NCBI GenBank assembly: GCA_964488865.1
Contig: CAZAWR010000053.1
Span: 1 to 64,000 of the forward strand
Length of the DNA: 64,000 nucleotides
DNA from: MWCO01 sp964488865
Lineage (GTDB): Bacteria; Myxococcota_A; Polyangia; Polyangiales; Polyangiaceae
Reading direction: 5' to 3'
Under the pieces are notes generated by a model. The model did not search any database. It was not told where the DNA came from and saw only the letters and a list, made by a program, of their open reading frames with translations. The translations under genes were made by a program, and so were the position numbers. Below, piece after piece: positions 1 to 7,810 of the stretch (within the stretch, counting starts at the first letter, position 1; each line of letters starts with the position of its first letter).

Positions 1-98
1 TGCCACCTCGAGCAGCGTTGTTCCGGGATGCGATCCCGGGCGGTGCCACCTCGAGCAGCGTTGTTCCGGGATGCGATCCCGGGCGGTGCCACCTCGAG
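1..98. repeat. 43-bp tandem repeat with internal palindrome
   Basis: Two full 43-bp units lie at 1-43 and 44-86, identical to each other, followed by 12 bases of a third unit. Each unit contains a perfect 7-bp inverted repeat with a 3-base loop, CCGGGAT-GCG-ATCCCGG, at 23-39 and 66-82. The array may continue beyond the window edge. It lies upstream of the first nitroreductase-like gene and could be the transcript end or a structured leader; function unknown. Confidence 0.9.
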
Positions 99-335
99 GA
101 GCCACGGGTCGCAAAGGACGATCAGGTCATTCCCTATTCTCAGTTGACTGCGCCTTCGGCTTCGTCGTCCTCCGTGGACTCCAGCCAGCAGAGCTGGCCT
201 CCGTCCACTCCGGATCGCCTTCCGTGTTCTCAGCTCCTAGTTGATGTCCGTCATCCGCCCATCGTCGTAACCGCTCCTCAACCGGGTACGGATTTCGGAA
301 ACGCAGCACGACCTTCCTGTGCTACCGAAAGCAGA
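99..335. other. Intergenic region upstream of nitroreductase-like pair
   Basis: An open frame runs through this stretch into the downstream gene, but the encoded residues are low-complexity Ser/Pro and include translated repeat units. I see no credible gene start before 336. A promoter for the downstream pair is expected here, but no convincing -35/-10 pair was picked out. Confidence 0.5.
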
Positions 336-956
336 ATGAAGTACGACGGAAGCCTCGAGGGGGAAGGCGGAAGCGTCACCCCGCTCTCGCGTGTGTTTCT
401 CGATCGTCGAAGCGTGCGCAAGTACGCGAAGGGCGAGGCGACCCACGAGCAGGTCGCGTATGTCGAGCTTTGCGCACGAGCCTTTGCGACGCAGGCCGGG
501 TTCACGGCGCCCCGCCTTCAGGTCGTGGGTGCCGGACCCGAATTCGAAGCCGTCGTTCGTGCGGCCACGTCGGGGCTCGTGGGCAAGGTGAACCCCTGGC
601 TGTCCTTCACCCAGGCCCGTCACATCATCCTTTGCGGTGCGGTCTACCGCGACGGTGACGATCGCAGCAAGGTGGAGCGGGCGATCAAGGAGGCGGCGAT
701 GGTGATGCAGGTAGCGATCCTTGCCGCCGCCGAGCAGGGGTTGGCGACGTGCTGGATGGCCGGCATCAACCACGAACGGGTGGAGATGTCGTATGCGATG
801 CCCGACGGGGCGAAGCTCATTGCGATCTCGACGCTGGGCCTGCCGCCCGCGCGGATGGGGCTTTCGTGGGACACCGTGTCGTACCACCTGGTGTCGAAGC
901 GGCGACGGCCACTCGACGCATTGTGGATGCGAGAGCGTTGGGAGGAGAAGGCATGA
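336..956 (+). CDS. Nitroreductase-like FMN protein (upstream member of a pair)
   Basis: The 206-residue product resembles the nitroreductase family, FMN-dependent NAD(P)H oxidoreductases. Visible family marks are the N-terminal RRSVRKYAKGEAT segment, where the family's Arg-Ser/Arg-x-Arg phosphate-binding motif lies, a mid-region AAMVMQVAILAAAEQGLATC helix preceding Trp, and a C-terminal ISTLGLPP segment like the family's 'GyP' turn. I chose ATG at 336 because everything upstream is repeat-derived and low complexity. The stop overlaps the start of the next gene in ATGA, so the two are translationally coupled. The pair could form a heterodimer, as nitroreductase subunits share the FMN site, but this is inference. 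Substrate unknown. Confidence 0.8.
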   Translation: MKYDGSLEGEGGSVTPLSRVFLDRRSVRKYAKGEATHEQVAYVELCARAFATQAGFTAPRLQVVGAGPEFEAVVRAATSGLVGKVNPWLSFTQARHIILCGAVYRDGDDRSKVERAIKEAAMVMQVAILAAAEQGLATCWMAGINHERVEMSYAMPDGAKLIAISTLGLPPARMGLSWDTVSYHLVSKRRRPLDALWMRERWEEKA

Positions 957-1417
957 GCGGTCTGGTGTCTGGGTTGGTCTCGGGGGTTTCGCCGCATGAG
1001 CAACCTGCGCAGGGCCAGCGGAGGGAAGTCACCGACGCAGAGCTCGCCGCGTTGTTGGCCGGTGCGAGGGTGGCGCCTTCCGCGGACAACGCGCAGACCT
1101 GGCGCTTCGTGACGGTCCGGTCCGAGGCGACCCTCGCGGAGCTTGGCCGCCATGTCCCGCCTTCTCTCGCGCAGAGTGTCGCGGATGCATCGGTCGTGAT
1201 CGTGGTTTGCGGTGTGTCCTGGATGATCACGCGTACGCGCCGGGAGCAGCCGTTCGTGATGCTCGACGTGCCCATTGCCACGACGCACATGCTCCTGCGA
1301 GCGACGGAGATGGGGCTACCGTGTGCGTGGACACTCGATTGCGACGAGAGCGCTGTGCGAGCCGCGCTGGGCATCCCGGTGGAGGTGAGGGTGATCGCGA
1401 TCGTGGCGGTGGGTTGA
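953..1417 (+). CDS. Short nitroreductase-like protein (downstream member)
   Basis: The 154-residue protein carries VAPSADNAQTWRFVTVRSE at about residues 41-59, the classical nitroreductase segment (Ser-x-x-Asn-x-Gln-x-Trp-x-Phe) that contacts FMN. It then has a helix ending MGLPCAWTLD and a terminal VIAIVAVG strand. It is shorter than the usual 180-220 residues and lacks an obvious N-terminal Arg motif, which its coupled upstream neighbour retains. The ATGA overlap at 953-956 fixes the start. It ends 4 bp before the convergent penicillin-binding protein gene. The likely role is the second subunit of an FMN oxidoreductase. Confidence 0.75.
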   Translation: MSGLVSGLVSGVSPHEQPAQGQRREVTDAELAALLAGARVAPSADNAQTWRFVTVRSEATLAELGRHVPPSLAQSVADASVVIVVCGVSWMITRTRREQPFVMLDVPIATTHMLLRATEMGLPCAWTLDCDESAVRAALGIPVEVRVIAIVAVG

Positions 1418-1421
1418 GTCC

Positions 1422-3875
1422 TCAGAACAGAGGGACGGTGGTTTCGGGTGGCGGGAGCGCGGGCAGGGTGGCGGCGTCGTGCTCCATCGACGGCACTTCG
1501 GGAACGTCCCCATCCGGCGAGAGCGCCCCGTCCACGCCTGCGTCCGCGACGACCCGCTCGGTCGGTTCCGTGCCGCGCAGGAAGAACTCCTGCAGCGTTT
1601 CTTCCTGGTCTTCGAGGGGCAGCAGGCCTGTCGTCGGATCGATCGAGACGACGGCGACCTCGGCGGGGCGAGGGAAGTCCGTGGGCGGCTTGCCCGCGTG
1701 GGCTCCCTTCATGAAGGAGACCCAGGCGGGGAGGGCCGCGGTGGCCCCTGCTTCTCGCCTTCCCAGGGGCCTCGCGTCGTCGTAGCCCGTCCACACGGCC
1801 ACGGCGATGTCCGTGGAGTACCCCACGAACCAGGCGTCCTTGGACTCGTTGCTGGTGCCCGTCTTGCCTGCGACGGGGCGGTTGAGGCTTCGGGCCATCT
1901 GACCGGTTCCGCGGTCGACGACGGAGGTGAGCATGCTGGTGATGAGGAAGGCCTCGCTTTCTTCCATGACGCGTCGGGAAGGGGGTGAGGCGGGCAAGGC
2001 GACATCGTTGCCGCTTGGGTCCTGGATGCGCGTGATGAGCTTGGGGTGCTCGAGCATCCCGCCGGAAGCGAAGGAAGCGTAGACGTTGGCCATCTCGATG
2101 GGTTTGGCTTCATAGGCACCGAGGGGCAGGGACAGGTCGGGCTCCATGGGGGTGGTGATGCCGAGCGTTCGCGCCCAGGACACCACGTTGGCGGGACCGA
2201 CCTCTCGTGCCACGTGGACCGCAGCGACGTTCACGGACTTCGCGAGCGCCTCGCGCAACCGCACGGATTCGGCGGATGCCGCGTCGGATTCGTCCGTGGC
2301 TCGGATCCCGCGCACGGACCCCGGGCGGATGTCCACCAGGGTGGCGGGGGTGAACCGTCGCGTGTGCAGGGCATACGAGTAGACGATGGGTTTGAAGGTG
2401 GAGGCGGGTTGCCTTCGGGCCTGGGTGGCGCGGTCCAGCCCTCCGGGTACGGCCTCGTAGTTGCCCACCAGTGCGAGGACCTCCCGGGTTCGCACGTCGA
2501 GCGCCACGAGGGCCGATTGCGGGCCGAGCTCGAGGCGGAGGGGGACGGGTGGCGACGCCTCGTCGCCCTTGGATTCGTGTTCCTTGGCTAGCAAGCTCAC
2601 GCGTACCAGGGTGCCTTTCGGGGCGAAGTGGCTCGCAGCCAGCTTCTTCGGGTTGTACCTGGGGTGATCGTCGAGGCGCACCATGCCGCGCACGGTACCC
2701 ACGCGTACGTAGATCAAGCCGAGCTCGTCGTCCCCGTCCGTGACCTCGCCCACGAGGACCTTGTGGTCTTCGAAGCGCGGTGTCCCCTCGAAAGGTGCGC
2801 CCCGCGAGCCCTTCTTCGGTGGCTTCTTTGGGGGAGCCAGCGGACCGCGCATGCCTTGTCGCTCGTCGTAGCTCTCGAGGTTGCTTCGCACGGAGCGTCG
2901 CGCTTGCTCCTGCATCTTTGGGTCGATCGTGGTGGTTACGGTGTAGCCGCCGAGGACTGCGCCTGGGCCGGCCACTTCTTGGAGTGTGCGCTTGACGATC
3001 TCGACCACCTCGGGAGCGAGCTCGGCGCTGGCGCTTTGCGCGGTCGCGAGGGCGATGGGCTCCTGGAGCGCGGTTTCCTTTTGCTCGGGCGCGATGAACC
3101 CTTTCGCCTGCATCTGTCCGAGCACGAACTGTCGCCTCTGGTCGGCCTTGGAGGGGTGCTTGCGGGGAGAGAAGATCTCCGGTCCGGCGACCAACCCGGC
3201 CAGCATCGCGGCCTGGGACAGGGAGATGGTCCGTGCCGAACGGCCGAAGTAGTAGCGCGCTGCTTCCTCGATCCCGTACCGGCCATGCCCGAAGTAGATG
3301 TGGTTCAGGTACAGCTCCAGGATCTGGTCCTTCGTCAGCTCCTGCTCGATCCGCCTCGCCAGGATGACCTCGCGGATCTTGCGACGATACGTCCGCTCGG
3401 GGTCGAGCAGGATGTTCTTGACCACCTGCTGGGTGATCGTGCTGGCCCCTTGTCGCGTTCGCCCCGAGCGCAGGTTGATCAGCATGGCGCGCAGCATGCC
3501 CAGGTAGTTGAGCCCTTCGTGCTCGTAGAAGTGCGCGTCCTCGGCCGCGAGGATGGCGAGCTTCACGTGGGGCGGCAACGACTCGATGGGCACCACCGTG
3601 CGTCGTTCGGTGAACAGCTCGGCGAGCAGGGTTCCGTCGCGAGCGAGCACGCGGGTGACCTGGGGCGAGCGGTACCTGCCCCCCTTGATTTCCTCCGTGC
3701 TCGGCAGGTCCGCTTCGTAATGTCGCACGGCGAAGAAGATGCCGACGGAGCCGAGGGCCAGGAGCAGGAGCATGGCGACGAAGGCCCGCTTGGCCCAGCG
3801 CCACAGCAAGGGGCCGACCGCGACTCGGGTGGGGCGGACGGGTGGACCGGGTTGTTTGCGATCGGGGGTCGACAT
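1422..3875 (-). CDS. mrcA: Class A penicillin-binding protein (PBP1A type)
   Basis: This bifunctional peptidoglycan synthase polymerises lipid II and cross-links the strands in the periplasm. The 817-residue protein has one N-terminal membrane segment (about 30-50) and a GT51 glycosyltransferase domain with EDAHFYEHEG (about 112-121, catalytic Glu), GASTITQQ (143-150), RRKIREV and ELYLN. An OB-type insert of about 350-470 is typical of PBP1A. The transpeptidase domain has STFK near 492 (nucleophile Ser), SVN near 545 and KTGT near 670. The frame can be extended to a TTG at 3914, but ATG at 3875 is preferred. It is convergent with the nitroreductase pair. The C-terminal tail is acidic and Pro-rich, without a recognised domain. 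Confidence 0.96.
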   Translation of the reverse strand: MSTPDRKQPGPPVRPTRVAVGPLLWRWAKRAFVAMLLLLALGSVGIFFAVRHYEADLPSTEEIKGGRYRSPQVTRVLARDGTLLAELFTERRTVVPIESLPPHVKLAILAAEDAHFYEHEGLNYLGMLRAMLINLRSGRTRQGASTITQQVVKNILLDPERTYRRKIREVILARRIEQELTKDQILELYLNHIYFGHGRYGIEEAARYYFGRSARTISLSQAAMLAGLVAGPEIFSPRKHPSKADQRRQFVLGQMQAKGFIAPEQKETALQEPIALATAQSASAELAPEVVEIVKRTLQEVAGPGAVLGGYTVTTTIDPKMQEQARRSVRSNLESYDERQGMRGPLAPPKKPPKKGSRGAPFEGTPRFEDHKVLVGEVTDGDDELGLIYVRVGTVRGMVRLDDHPRYNPKKLAASHFAPKGTLVRVSLLAKEHESKGDEASPPVPLRLELGPQSALVALDVRTREVLALVGNYEAVPGGLDRATQARRQPASTFKPIVYSYALHTRRFTPATLVDIRPGSVRGIRATDESDAASAESVRLREALAKSVNVAAVHVAREVGPANVVSWARTLGITTPMEPDLSLPLGAYEAKPIEMANVYASFASGGMLEHPKLITRIQDPSGNDVALPASPPSRRVMEESEAFLITSMLTSVVDRGTGQMARSLNRPVAGKTGTSNESKDAWFVGYSTDIAVAVWTGYDDARPLGRREAGATAALPAWVSFMKGAHAGKPPTDFPRPAEVAVVSIDPTTGLLPLEDQEETLQEFFLRGTEPTERVVADAGVDGALSPDGDVPEVPSMEHDAATLPALPPPETTVPLF

Positions 3876-4034
3876 GGGCTCGCCAGAGCTAGCATCCGTG
3901 AGCGAATTGGCCAACGCCCGGGGGACCGGGGGTATTTCCGGGGAGGGTTGCGAACCATCCTTTGGCGGAGGCGCGCCCGGTTCACCCGTTCCGGTCCGTT
4001 GGCTCCTCGTCAGCGCAATTCTGTCTAGAATCCC

Positions 4035-4994
4035 TCACCGCTGCCCCAAGATCTCCACCATCGACAGCAGCTTGTTCACCTCGTCGGCGCTCATGGCCAC
4101 CTCCGCCTTCACGTGCTTTCCCTCGGATCGGAAGACGACGGACCGAAAGAACCGCACGCGCAGGAACGACACCTTCAGCGTGGTCGCCCGGTCCACCGAT
4201 CGGGTCAGCGCCTCCGCATCTATCTTCGCCTGCTCTTCGGTCGTGCTCTGGGCGTCTGCGTGCACGACGGCGCCCCCGTCGGGTCGAAGCAGCACGCGGA
4301 CCTTTGCGTGGCCCAGGGTCGGTGGGATCGGAGGGGCTCCGTGGGCACGCAGGGACACCGACGGCTCGTCGATGTGTGCCAGTACGGCTTCTTCCCCTTC
4401 GGGAACCGGCAGGACGAGCGGCCCGGCAAAGGCGTCGACCTGGTCCGCGTGGTCTCCTTGCAACACCACGAGCAAGTCGGGGTCCGCCATCACGAGGACA
4501 CGCTCATGGGAACGAACGTGCACCCTCGCCGCCGGCGTCTTCGTCCCGCTTAGCCATTCCCCCGCGGGCTCGCTCTTTTCGATGGCGGTGTCGATGGCCG
4601 CCTTCATTCGTTCCGGTGTCACGGTGTAGCGCACCACCACCACGGCTTTGTCGTCGCGTGTGATCCCGGTCGATGCCACGAATATCGTCGAGGCGTCCTT
4701 CAGGGGATCGAGGCCGGTGCCTTCGAACACCGAGGCCAGTTGCGGGAGGCGCGCCAGGCGCAAGCCGATGGGGTGATCGCCCAGCCCTTCCATGCGTACG
4801 AGGGTTCCGATCTTCGCCTGCGCCACGGTGCGGGCAAGCTCGGTCGCGTCCTTCGGCGGTGGTGGGGGCGTCTCGACGGTGGCGGGCGTTTCCAGCGGGG
4901 GAGGCGCTCCTCCGCAGGCGGCGCTCAGGAGCACCGACAGCCCGAGGACGAGTCCTCGCGCGATGACGCTCGGGCGCCAACGGACCACGATCAT
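4035..4994 (-). CDS. Hypothetical lipoprotein
   Basis: The product is 319 residues with a signal peptide ending in a lipobox (LSVLLSAAC, lipidated Cys about residue 23), then a short Pro-rich linker and a soluble domain with alternating strands and helices. No known family was recognised. ATG at 4994 is supported by a perfect AGGAGG 4 bases upstream, although the frame stays open much further. The start overlaps the stop of a 32-residue ORF in ATGA. It is read away from a divergent zinc-ribbon membrane protein gene. It is probably exported to the periplasmic face of a membrane; function unknown. Confidence 0.85.
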   Translation of the reverse strand: MIVVRWRPSVIARGLVLGLSVLLSAACGGAPPPLETPATVETPPPPPKDATELARTVAQAKIGTLVRMEGLGDHPIGLRLARLPQLASVFEGTGLDPLKDASTIFVASTGITRDDKAVVVVRYTVTPERMKAAIDTAIEKSEPAGEWLSGTKTPAARVHVRSHERVLVMADPDLLVVLQGDHADQVDAFAGPLVLPVPEGEEAVLAHIDEPSVSLRAHGAPPIPPTLGHAKVRVLLRPDGGAVVHADAQSTTEEQAKIDAEALTRSVDRATTLKVSFLRVRFFRSVVFRSEGKHVKAEVAMSADEVNKLLSMVEILGQR

Positions 4995-5089
4995 GGCGCC
5001 TCCTGCTGGCACGAAGCGAGCGCCTGGTCCGACAGCACCACGGGGTTGTAGCCCGGCTTCACCCAGATCGTCGCGCATACCACGTACAT
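4991..5089 (-). CDS. Small ORF (32 aa), translationally coupled to lipoprotein gene
   Basis: This minus-strand ORF starts with ATG at 5089, has an AAGGAGG Shine-Dalgarno sequence about 6 bases upstream, and ends in a TGA overlapping the ATG of the lipoprotein gene (ATGA). It encodes a 32-residue peptide beginning MYVVCATIWVKPGYNPVVLS and containing two Cys. It has no signal peptide or membrane segment of normal length. The strong ribosome site plus stop-start overlap argue that it is really translated, either as a small protein or as a leader that sets translation of the lipoprotein. It matches no family I recognise. Confidence 0.6.
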   Translation of the reverse strand: MYVVCATIWVKPGYNPVVLSDQALASCQQEAP

Positions 5090-5183
5090 GGCCGGCCTCC
5101 TTGGGACGAGGCATAGCGTCTGGCGCGGGTGGGTGCCAGCGCCTTGTCCCTCCGGGCACGATCCGGTCTATCCTGACGTTGTC

Positions 5184-6104
5184 ATGCATCCCGGTCCGCA
5201 ATCCCATGCGCGATGCCCCAAGTGCCAGGCGCCCCTCGGCCACGCTGGCGGCCGGTGCCCATTCTGTGGTGCCGACGTGGCCGCCCCACCGCAAGGAGTA
5301 CCCGTCGAAGCACCCCTGCCTGGAGCGCAATTGCATGCAGCCGCCTCTCCCGGTCTGCGGCCTTTGCGTCCGCGTCCCGCTCCCCAGAAGCCGAAGTCCT
5401 TCGTGGCTCGCGTTGGGGTCGGGCCGTTCGCTGGGGCGGCCGTCCTGCTCTTCGCGCTGCTCGCCGCCGCGGCGTTCTTCCTGCTGCGCGCCAGGCCCCA
5501 ACCCGAGGTCGTGGAAGCGCCCCCCGTTGTGTCCGCCACCCCGGCCCCGCCACCTCTCAACATCCACGGCATCGTCCTGCCCGACGGTCCCCACCTCGAC
5601 CCCACCGATGTACTGCACATGACGCGGGTGATTGCTGCCGAGGGGGACGCCCGCGCCGACGCCCGCCTGCTCGGGATCGTGATTCGAGGCGCGTCCATGG
5701 GCAAGGTCAACCTCGACGAGAAGGAAGCCTCCGTCACGTACCAGTACCTCGTGGTTCGTCGGGACTTGCGCGCGGAGAAGGCCGACGAGCGCAAGGGGGA
5801 GCGCGTGGAGTTGACGCTACGCCGCGAGGCGCCCCCCGTGACGAGGACGGAGCAGGACCCTGCCACCAACACGGTTCCCGAACCTTTGTGCGTGTGGGAT
5901 GCAGCCTGGCAAGCGGCCGTCGCTTCCGGGTTGGCTCCGAACGAGACCATCGACGTCATCTACGCCTTGGAACCTCAAGGGAAGCATGGCGTGTGGTCCT
6001 TCACGCTGCGGCGGCAACCCGAAACCGGTCGCGTGATCGACGGGCGCACCTGTGCCATCAAGGCATCGCGGCAGCAGGACGAGACGGAGCCGGCCGCGGA
6101 GTAG
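5184..6104 (+). CDS. Zinc-ribbon single-pass membrane protein
   Basis: The 306-residue protein opens with a zinc ribbon, CPKC then CPFC about 16 residues later (residues 13-32), followed by a Pro/Ala-rich linker. A hydrophobic segment (about 80-100, AGAAVLLFALLAAAAFFLLR) is followed by a C-terminal domain of about 190 residues that would be extracytoplasmic if the zinc ribbon is cytoplasmic. ATG at 5184 is chosen because upstream codons are not credible. The C-terminal domain contains two Cys (CVWDAAW and RTCAIKA) that could form a disulphide. The layout resembles zinc-ribbon membrane proteins common in myxobacteria, whose role is unknown. It is divergent from the coupled small ORF/lipoprotein pair and shares a 94-bp intergenic region with it. 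Confidence 0.8.
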   Translation: MHPGPQSHARCPKCQAPLGHAGGRCPFCGADVAAPPQGVPVEAPLPGAQLHAAASPGLRPLRPRPAPQKPKSFVARVGVGPFAGAAVLLFALLAAAAFFLLRARPQPEVVEAPPVVSATPAPPPLNIHGIVLPDGPHLDPTDVLHMTRVIAAEGDARADARLLGIVIRGASMGKVNLDEKEASVTYQYLVVRRDLRAEKADERKGERVELTLRREAPPVTRTEQDPATNTVPEPLCVWDAAWQAAVASGLAPNETIDVIYALEPQGKHGVWSFTLRRQPETGRVIDGRTCAIKASRQQDETEPAAE

Positions 6105-6114
6105 GACAGAGCTT

Positions 6115-6756
6115 TCACCCGCCGCATGCCTCGGTGCAGTGTGCGTCCAGACAACCTAGGAGCCGGAGCAGGGTCTCGTGCCCGCTTGCGTAGAAGTCGA
6201 TACACGTCTCGATGCAAGATTCCGTTTCGCACCCGTTCGCGCAGTGGACAACGAGCAGGCAACCAGGCTCGTTCGCGCAACCGCTACACTCGTTCGCGCA
6301 GCGCTCGTTCATGCAGTCGTTGCAGGATGGAATTCCGAGCTTGAATCCGCAGCCATCGTCGATCAGGGCGGCGCTTCCTGTACCCGACGAGTTCGCGTGG
6401 GCGAGCGCTACTTCGCAAGGGCCTTCGAACATCGTGTGTCCCCAGTAGCTTGCTTCGAGACAGCAACTGCCCGAGCAGCCCCCTGTGCTCTCGTGCGCAC
6501 TGAGGCACGCATCGAGGCTGCTGGAGGGTTCGCACTCCACCGACGAGTCGTAGTCACTGTAGCCGTCGGCGCAGAAGTAATCGCTGCCGGACTGGTAGAC
6601 GCAAACCCTCTGCCCCGACTCGGAGCCTTCCGTCTCGTAGCCGAGACTGTTCCCGTCTCCGTCGCCGACCCCGCCTCCGGAGTCGGGGAGCAGGGCATCG
6701 AGGGTGCAGCCGCTCAGCAGTAGGAACAACACAACGCAAGGGTGAGTCGCTTTCAT
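6115..6756 (-). CDS. Cys-rich secreted lipoprotein
   Basis: The 213-residue precursor has a lipobox (VLFLLLSGC) and a Gly/Asp-rich linker. Its Cys-dense mature domain has many paired Cys, for example CNDCMNERCANECSGCANEPGC, likely disulphide-bonded in the periplasm or on the surface. ATG at 6756 is supported by AGGAGG 6 bases upstream; the frame extends further but without export features. No known family. It is convergent with the zinc-ribbon gene (10 bp apart). Such small Cys-rich lipoproteins are numerous in myxobacterial genomes. Confidence 0.82.
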   Translation of the reverse strand: MKATHPCVVLFLLLSGCTLDALLPDSGGGVGDGDGNSLGYETEGSESGQRVCVYQSGSDYFCADGYSDYDSSVECEPSSSLDACLSAHESTGGCSGSCCLEASYWGHTMFEGPCEVALAHANSSGTGSAALIDDGCGFKLGIPSCNDCMNERCANECSGCANEPGCLLVVHCANGCETESCIETCIDFYASGHETLLRLLGCLDAHCTEACGG

Positions 6757-6932
6757 CTCCAACCTCCTCGAATGTGAGTCAGCAGGGCCGGTTGCTGGGT
6801 TCGTATGTCCATTCGGACAGCCAGCGGATCGGTTGCGTGAAATCGACATGGGGGTGGCAAAAACTCGCGACCGTTGCAGCCGCCGAGGCGTGCTGGTAGC
6901 AGGCTGGCTTCCGACCATCGAGGAGGGTAGAC

Positions 6933-7727
6933 ATGGCGACCAATCAAGAAGCCCGCGGCAAGTTCACCTGGTACGACCTGATGACCACGGACATCGAGTC
7001 GGCCACCAAGTTCTACACGGCTCTGATTGGCTGGGGGTTGGAACCCTGGACGGGCAGTGGCGAGATGCCCTACACGATGTGGAAAGGGCCGAAGGGCCCG
7101 CTCGGCGGTGTGATGCCCCTGCCCGACGACGCCAAGAAGATGGGTGCCCCTCCCAACTGGATCGCGTACGTGTTCGTCCCCGACCTCGACGCCACCTGCG
7201 CGAAGGTGACCGAGCTCGGCGGACAGGTGGTGGTGCCCCCCACGGAGATCCCGAACGTGGGCAGCTTCGCCATCCTGCAGGATCCGCAAGGCGCCGTGTT
7301 CGCGGGGCTCTCGTCGCCGGAAGACATGTCCGGGCCCGATGAGCCACCCCAGGTCGGGCAAGTGTCATGGCACGAGCTGATGACCAACGACTACGAAGCT
7401 GCGTTCGCTTTCTATTCCACGCTCTTCGGCTGGGAGAAGGGCGAGGCGATGGACATGGGCCCCGAGATGGGCGGCATGTACCAGATGTTCGGGCGCAAGG
7501 GAGCTCCCCTCGGCGGGATGTTCAACAGGCCCGCGCAGATGCCGGCTCCACCCATGTGGATCTATTACATCCGTGTCGACGACGTCGAAGCGTCCATCGA
7601 GAAGGCCAAGTCCCTCGGAGCCTGCCTCGTGAACGGCCCGGAGGAGGTTCCCGGGGGCGACAAGGTCGCCCAGCTCACGGACCCTCAGGGCGCGTTGTTC
7701 GCGCTTCATTCGATTCAGCAAGGCTGA
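6933..7727 (+). CDS. Tandem VOC (glyoxalase/bleomycin-resistance fold) protein
   Basis: The 264-residue protein is two vicinal-oxygen-chelate modules in a row. Module 1 begins FTWYDLMTTDIESATKFYT and module 2 begins VSWHELMTNDYEAAFAFYS. Each ends in a 'DPQGA-F-AL' segment (LQDPQGAVFAGL and LTDPQGALFALH). This tandem form is common among putative glyoxalase or antibiotic-resistance-like proteins. Metal ligands cannot be fixed by eye: module 2 has a His in WHEL, module 1 a Tyr in the same place. A GAGGAGGG ribosome site precedes ATG 6933. It is cytosolic; substrate unknown. Confidence 0.88.
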   Translation: MATNQEARGKFTWYDLMTTDIESATKFYTALIGWGLEPWTGSGEMPYTMWKGPKGPLGGVMPLPDDAKKMGAPPNWIAYVFVPDLDATCAKVTELGGQVVVPPTEIPNVGSFAILQDPQGAVFAGLSSPEDMSGPDEPPQVGQVSWHELMTNDYEAAFAFYSTLFGWEKGEAMDMGPEMGGMYQMFGRKGAPLGGMFNRPAQMPAPPMWIYYIRVDDVEASIEKAKSLGACLVNGPEEVPGGDKVAQLTDPQGALFALHSIQQG

Positions 7728-7810
7728 CGGCGCAACGGGACCCCGCCCGGTCGCGGACACCCTCGTCCCTTGACGACGCCCGTGTCGTCCACACGTCTTG
7801 GATTTCGACC

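Noticed and set aside
1..98. CRISPR or rRNA-type repeat at the window start
   Set aside because: Units are directly adjacent with no spacers, and only 2.3 copies are visible.
3876..3914. TTG start 13 codons upstream for the penicillin-binding protein
   Set aside because: ATG at 3875 gives a normal cytosolic tail; the extra residues look random and the ribosome site is poor.
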